A DNA stretch of 34,616 bases from contig KV921218.1 of assembly GCA_002081555.1 (NCBI GenBank), forward strand, positions 1-34,616, in the 5' to 3' direction. The stretch is from Protostelium mycophagum (taxonomy: Eukaryota > Evosea > Variosea > Protosteliida > Protosteliaceae). Position numbers and translations under genes: made by a program. This document shows, in pieces, positions 31,495 through 34,616 of the stretch. Every line of letters begins with the position of its first letter. Positions within the stretch are counted from its first letter, which is position 1. The notes beneath the pieces were generated by a model. The model saw only the letters and a program-made list of their open reading frames with translations. It did no database searches and had not been told where the DNA came from.

Positions 31495-32860
31495 ATGGAT
31501 CTGCCGACAGAAGAGAGAAGAATTTTAAACGCTGGTGGTTTCGAGATTATCCGGATCACGAAAGGGGACAGTGTCAAGTGTAAAGAATACACCAACACGT
31601 TTGCAAAGGTGAGTCAATGGCAGTCACCATGTGTTGCGGCAGAACCGCAGTGTGTTTGTCTATGTAGCAGAGACCCCCCTACACGTTACTGTTGGCCACG
31701 AGAGACCCCCGTTCCAGGAACAGCAGGCTCACGTTTTTGACATATGACAGGTCTCCACCAAATTTTATGACACTATGTCAAAAGCGCAAGGTGAGATTTA
31801 TAATTGTGCCTCGTTGTAGACACATCTTTTTCTCGGAAAATCTAAAGTCATACGTGTGTTTTCACGGTTATTACCATGTAAAAGTTGCGTTTCGATCCCC
31901 AGCGACGATATTCTATTTTTAGCCGCAAGAAAAAGAACAACAAATGTTGATAATTCTTTTACAGGTAACTACACAGTCGCCGAAGTTGGTGTAGTTGTAA
32001 ATGCCAAACTGAAAAAACTTTACACAGAAAAAAAGGTGAGATTTTTTGAATATTTATAAATTTACACAGAAAAAAAGGTGAGATTTTTTGAATATTTATA
32101 AATTATGACAGGTCTCTACCAGATTTTATGACACTATGTCAAAAGCGCAAGGTGAGATTTATAATTGTGCCTTGTTGTAGACAATCTTTTTCTTAGAAAA
32201 TCTAAAAGTCATACGTGTGTTGTTCTTACCGTGATTTGGAATATCTTCTGAAACATAAGAAACCGTTGCCACAGCACTATACCTTATTTCATAAATATTC
32301 GAAGAATGACTTTTGGCATTTTCTTCTTCTCTTGACACACGATTTGTTGCATCTTCTGCACTTAGACAGTCGTTGGCTGCCTCTACATCTCTATAGACAT
32401 TGCCGTAACACATGGTGGCAGCCGTTGGCTGCCTCTGTACATCTGCAGCTCTGCTGCAGAAACAAACACACTGCGGCTTTGATGCGACACATGGTGGCAG
32501 CCATTGACTGCCTCTGTACATCTGCAGCTCTGCTGCAGAGTCAAACATACTGTGGCTTGTCATAAAAATCTCTCATAGATAAATTGAGAATAAATCTACG
32601 AAATCAGATCATGACTCGTTGTAGATAGACATCGACGACAAAAACAGAAAGAATGGCGGGAAAAGTGAAGCGGAAGAATGGGGTTTCCACGGCACGACAG
32701 AAGACTCCATCCAGAAAATCTGCGCCGGCGGGTTTTTACACCCTCAGACCCTGAAGAAAATGGCACATAAGAAGGGAAAGAAGAAGGAAAAACCTGTGCA
32801 GCTGCTGGACGACGGTTACTATGGAAACGGAATCTATTTCACAAAGTACTCGGACTATGC
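31495..32860 (+). CDS. PARP-type ADP-ribosyltransferase catalytic region (3' end not found)
   Basis: Transfers ADP-ribose from NAD+ to proteins. Exons 31495-31608, 31751-31790, 31965-32035 and 32625-32860 join in phase to about 153 residues. They read MDLPTEERRILNAGGFEIIR, VSTKFYDTMSKAQ, NYTVAEVGVVVNAKLKKLY, and then EEWGFHGTTEDSIQKICAGG and YYGNGIYFTKYSDYA. The HGT histidine and the YFT tyrosine are the first two residues of the H-Y-E catalytic triad. The last exon ends in GTGAGT with phase 2; the C-terminal part with the third catalytic residue was not found in the remaining 1.7 kb and may lie beyond the window. The start codon given is only the first ATG of the open exon; the gene may begin at the PBZ region. 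Extra copies of two exons lie in the introns. Confidence 0.8.
31744..32220 (+). repeat. diverged duplicate of a PARP exon with its flanks
   Basis: 31744-31860 and 32104-32220 are about 90% alike and include acceptor ATGACAG, the 40-nt exon, donor GGTGAGATTTATAATTG and the TTGTTGTAGA-type motif. The second copy lies in the following intron, with exon sequence VSTRFYDTMSKAQ. Confidence 0.85.
32019..32102 (+). repeat. tandem 42-bp duplication across a PARP exon end
   Basis: Units 32019-32060 and 32061-32102 each hold the exon end (YTEKK codons) and the donor GGTGAG. Confidence 0.85.
32375..32550. repeat. GC-rich hairpin cluster 3 (PARP intron)
   Basis: Two copies of CATCTGCAGCTCTGCTGCAG with the ATGGTGGCAGCC spacer, inside the intron preceding the HGT exon. 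Confidence 0.8.
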
Positions 32861-34059
32861 GTGAGTCCAACCATATTACTCTGGAGAATTATTTCTGTTG
32901 CAGCTCTGCCACGCGGCCTCTGGCTGCCTTTGTACATCTGCAGCAGAGCTGCGGGGATAAATACACTGCGGCTTTGAAGCATATTCCCTTGGGTTCCGAG
33001 GCCATATTGTTCGTGGCGCTGTGCGCCACTGCACCATCTTTACTGCGGCTCTGCCGCGGTATATTTGCCTCTGCAACACAGCACCACAAACGAAGTATTC
33101 CGATTATGCATCAGTTAAAATCTTCACGCAGCTTCTGGCTGTCTTTGTACACATTGCCGCTCTGCTGCAGAGGCAAACACACTGCGGCTGCGGCTCTGCC
33201 GCAACACAGCATTACAGACAAAAGAGCGTGCCGTGAGGAAGTTTGCGGCTGTGCCGCAACGCATGGTGGCACAACCTGGCTGCCTCTGTACACCCGCAGT
33301 TCTGCCGCAGCAAAAAGATGATGCGATGGCGCACAGCGCCACGAACAAAATAGTCTAGGAACACAAATGTTGTGAAATGTGTATCCTCTTGTTCTGTGCA
33401 TGCGATGAAGCTCTTCCCAATCTGTTGGTGATGTGACCACAAACCAGTACTCGGACTATGCGTGAGTCCAACCATATTACTCTGGAGAATTATTTCTGTT
33501 GCAGCTCTGCCACGCGGCCTCTGGCTGCCTTTGTACATCTGCAGCAGAGCTGCGGGGATAAATACACTGCGGCTTTGAAGCATATTCCCTTGGGTTCCGA
33601 GGCCATATTGTTCGTGGCGCTGTGCGCCACTGCACCATCTTTACTGCGGCTCTGCCGCGGTATATTTGCCTCTGCAACACAGCACCACAAACGAAGTATT
33701 CCGATTATGCATCAGTTAAAATCTTCACGCAGCTTCTGGCTGTCTTTGTACACATTGCCGCTCTGCTGCAGAGGCAAACACACTGCGGCTGCGGCTCTGC
33801 CGCAACACAGCATTACAGACAAAAGAGCGTGCCGTGAGGAAGTTTGCGGCTGTGCCGCAACGCATGGTGGCACAACCTGGCTGCCTCTGTACACCCGCAG
33901 TTCTGCCGCAGCAAAAAGATGATGCGATGGCGCACAGCGCCACGAACAAAATAGTCTAGGAACACAAATGTTGTGAAATGTGTATCCTCTTGTTCTGTGC
34001 ATGCGATGAAGCTCTTCCCAATCTGTTGGTGATGTCTGTTGGTGATGTGACCACAAACC
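32845..34059 (+). repeat. tandem duplication of 601 bp (last PARP exon end plus intron with hairpins)
   Basis: Copy 1 is 32845-33445 and copy 2 33446-34059. They appear identical except that copy 2 has a 13-bp duplication (TGTTGGTGATGTC) near its end. Each copy holds the exon end encoding YSDYA, the donor GTGAGT, a hairpin cluster (32895-33320 and 33496-33921) and a diverged extra copy of the exon (TKYSDYASVKIFTQ). Confidence 0.93.
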
Positions 34060-34616
34060 ATATGTGTTTTAGCCCCTCTATCATCATTAGCACTTGTTAT
34101 CTAAATCATCAATCTGTCAAAAATTGCTTGTTCTATTTCTGTGTTCTGTGAAATAAACAGAAATGGAAACAGAATTCTGCAACAAAACAAAATTCTGTGC
34201 CAGCCCTAGAAGTGATTTACTCACGAAATGGATTTTTGACAAGTCTGATCTGCCGCTTTAATAATTGCTAGTCCTGTACGCAGGCAGTAGTGACACGCGG
34301 CGGTTCACACCTCCAAGAATATTCACAGATTGAGAGAATCAAGGCCCAATTCACATTTATCTTATGTCAAACTAATCATTGCCATCTTTTCCAAGTTTTT
34401 GGGAGCTTCTTCACACCACAATTGTGCTATATAAAATCACTGCAATATCTTCAATAAATATTGATTAAGTGTTCTATATTGTACAATAACATCAAAATCA
34501 TGCTGGGTGGGGTTCATAGAAAATTCCATGAAAATTGGGCAAAAACCTGCCGAGAACTCGATGAGAACTACGCAAAAACTGGGCGAAAACTGGCAGAAGA
34601 CAAATATTACTTCAGA
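34060..34616. other. AT-rich non-coding end of window
   Basis: No gene recognised. The last 100 bases hold loose repeats of GAAAACTGGGC/GCAAAAACTGG type. Confidence 0.5.

Noticed and set aside
33021-33900. Many open frames over the hairpin clusters (ALLQRQ, CCRGKHT, AATHGGTTW types)
   Set aside because: They arise from GC-rich palindromes with few stops, occur on both strands alike and have no start, splice or family support.

Overview
The window is nuclear DNA of an intron-dense eukaryote, most likely a free-living protist. Genes sit close together on both strands and are cut by many short GT-AG introns (about 38 to 320 nt) with AT-rich interiors, and several genes have an AATAAA signal at or overlapping the stop codon. 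I rebuilt exons by eye from protein-family motifs, splice consensus and phase continuity. A dysbindin-like BLOC-1 subunit, SAP18, a METTL17/RSM22 protein, a Hint-domain secreted protein and a PARP with a PBZ finger fit Opisthokonta or Amoebozoa, but the species cannot be fixed from this sequence. I recognise no virus-like or retro-element and no RNA gene.

Left part (1-11.4 kb, plus strand apart from a partial minus exon at the very start): a phosphoketolase with 15 exons, a signal-peptide/membrane coiled-coil protein, a small secreted protein, and the mitochondrial ribosome assembly factor METTL17/RSM22, which has a TGTCGACA minisatellite in one intron.

Middle (11.6-26.1 kb): a minus-strand secreted mucin-like protein ending in a cystine-knot-like module and a Hint autoprocessing domain is divergent to an SLC38/AVT-type amino-acid transporter. 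Then come a dysbindin-like gene (minus) with a foldback element in an intron, a putative tiny membrane protein (minus), an NHP2-like H/ACA protein with a Nopp140-like tail (plus), a putative small hydrophobic protein (minus), SAP18 (minus) head-to-head with adenylate kinase (plus), and an aquaporin with NPT/NPA boxes (plus).

Right part (26.1-34.6 kb): about 1.2 kb of AT-rich sequence, then a 3'-truncated DNase II-like gene (minus) head-to-head with an F-box/ankyrin-like gene (plus) carrying an apparently exact 216-bp in-frame duplication, then a PBZ finger region and a PARP catalytic region (plus). This right end is structurally unstable. Its introns hold clusters of GC-rich 17-nt hairpins with 7-bp stems and three-base T-N-T loops, PARP exons are locally duplicated, and a 601-bp block is duplicated in tandem at 32845-34059.

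Most genes are housekeeping and unrelated in pathway; neighbours share bidirectional promoters rather than operon-like function. The points most worth a second look are the hairpin family and its intronic placement, the Hint protein, the duplicated PARP exons and the truncated DNase II.
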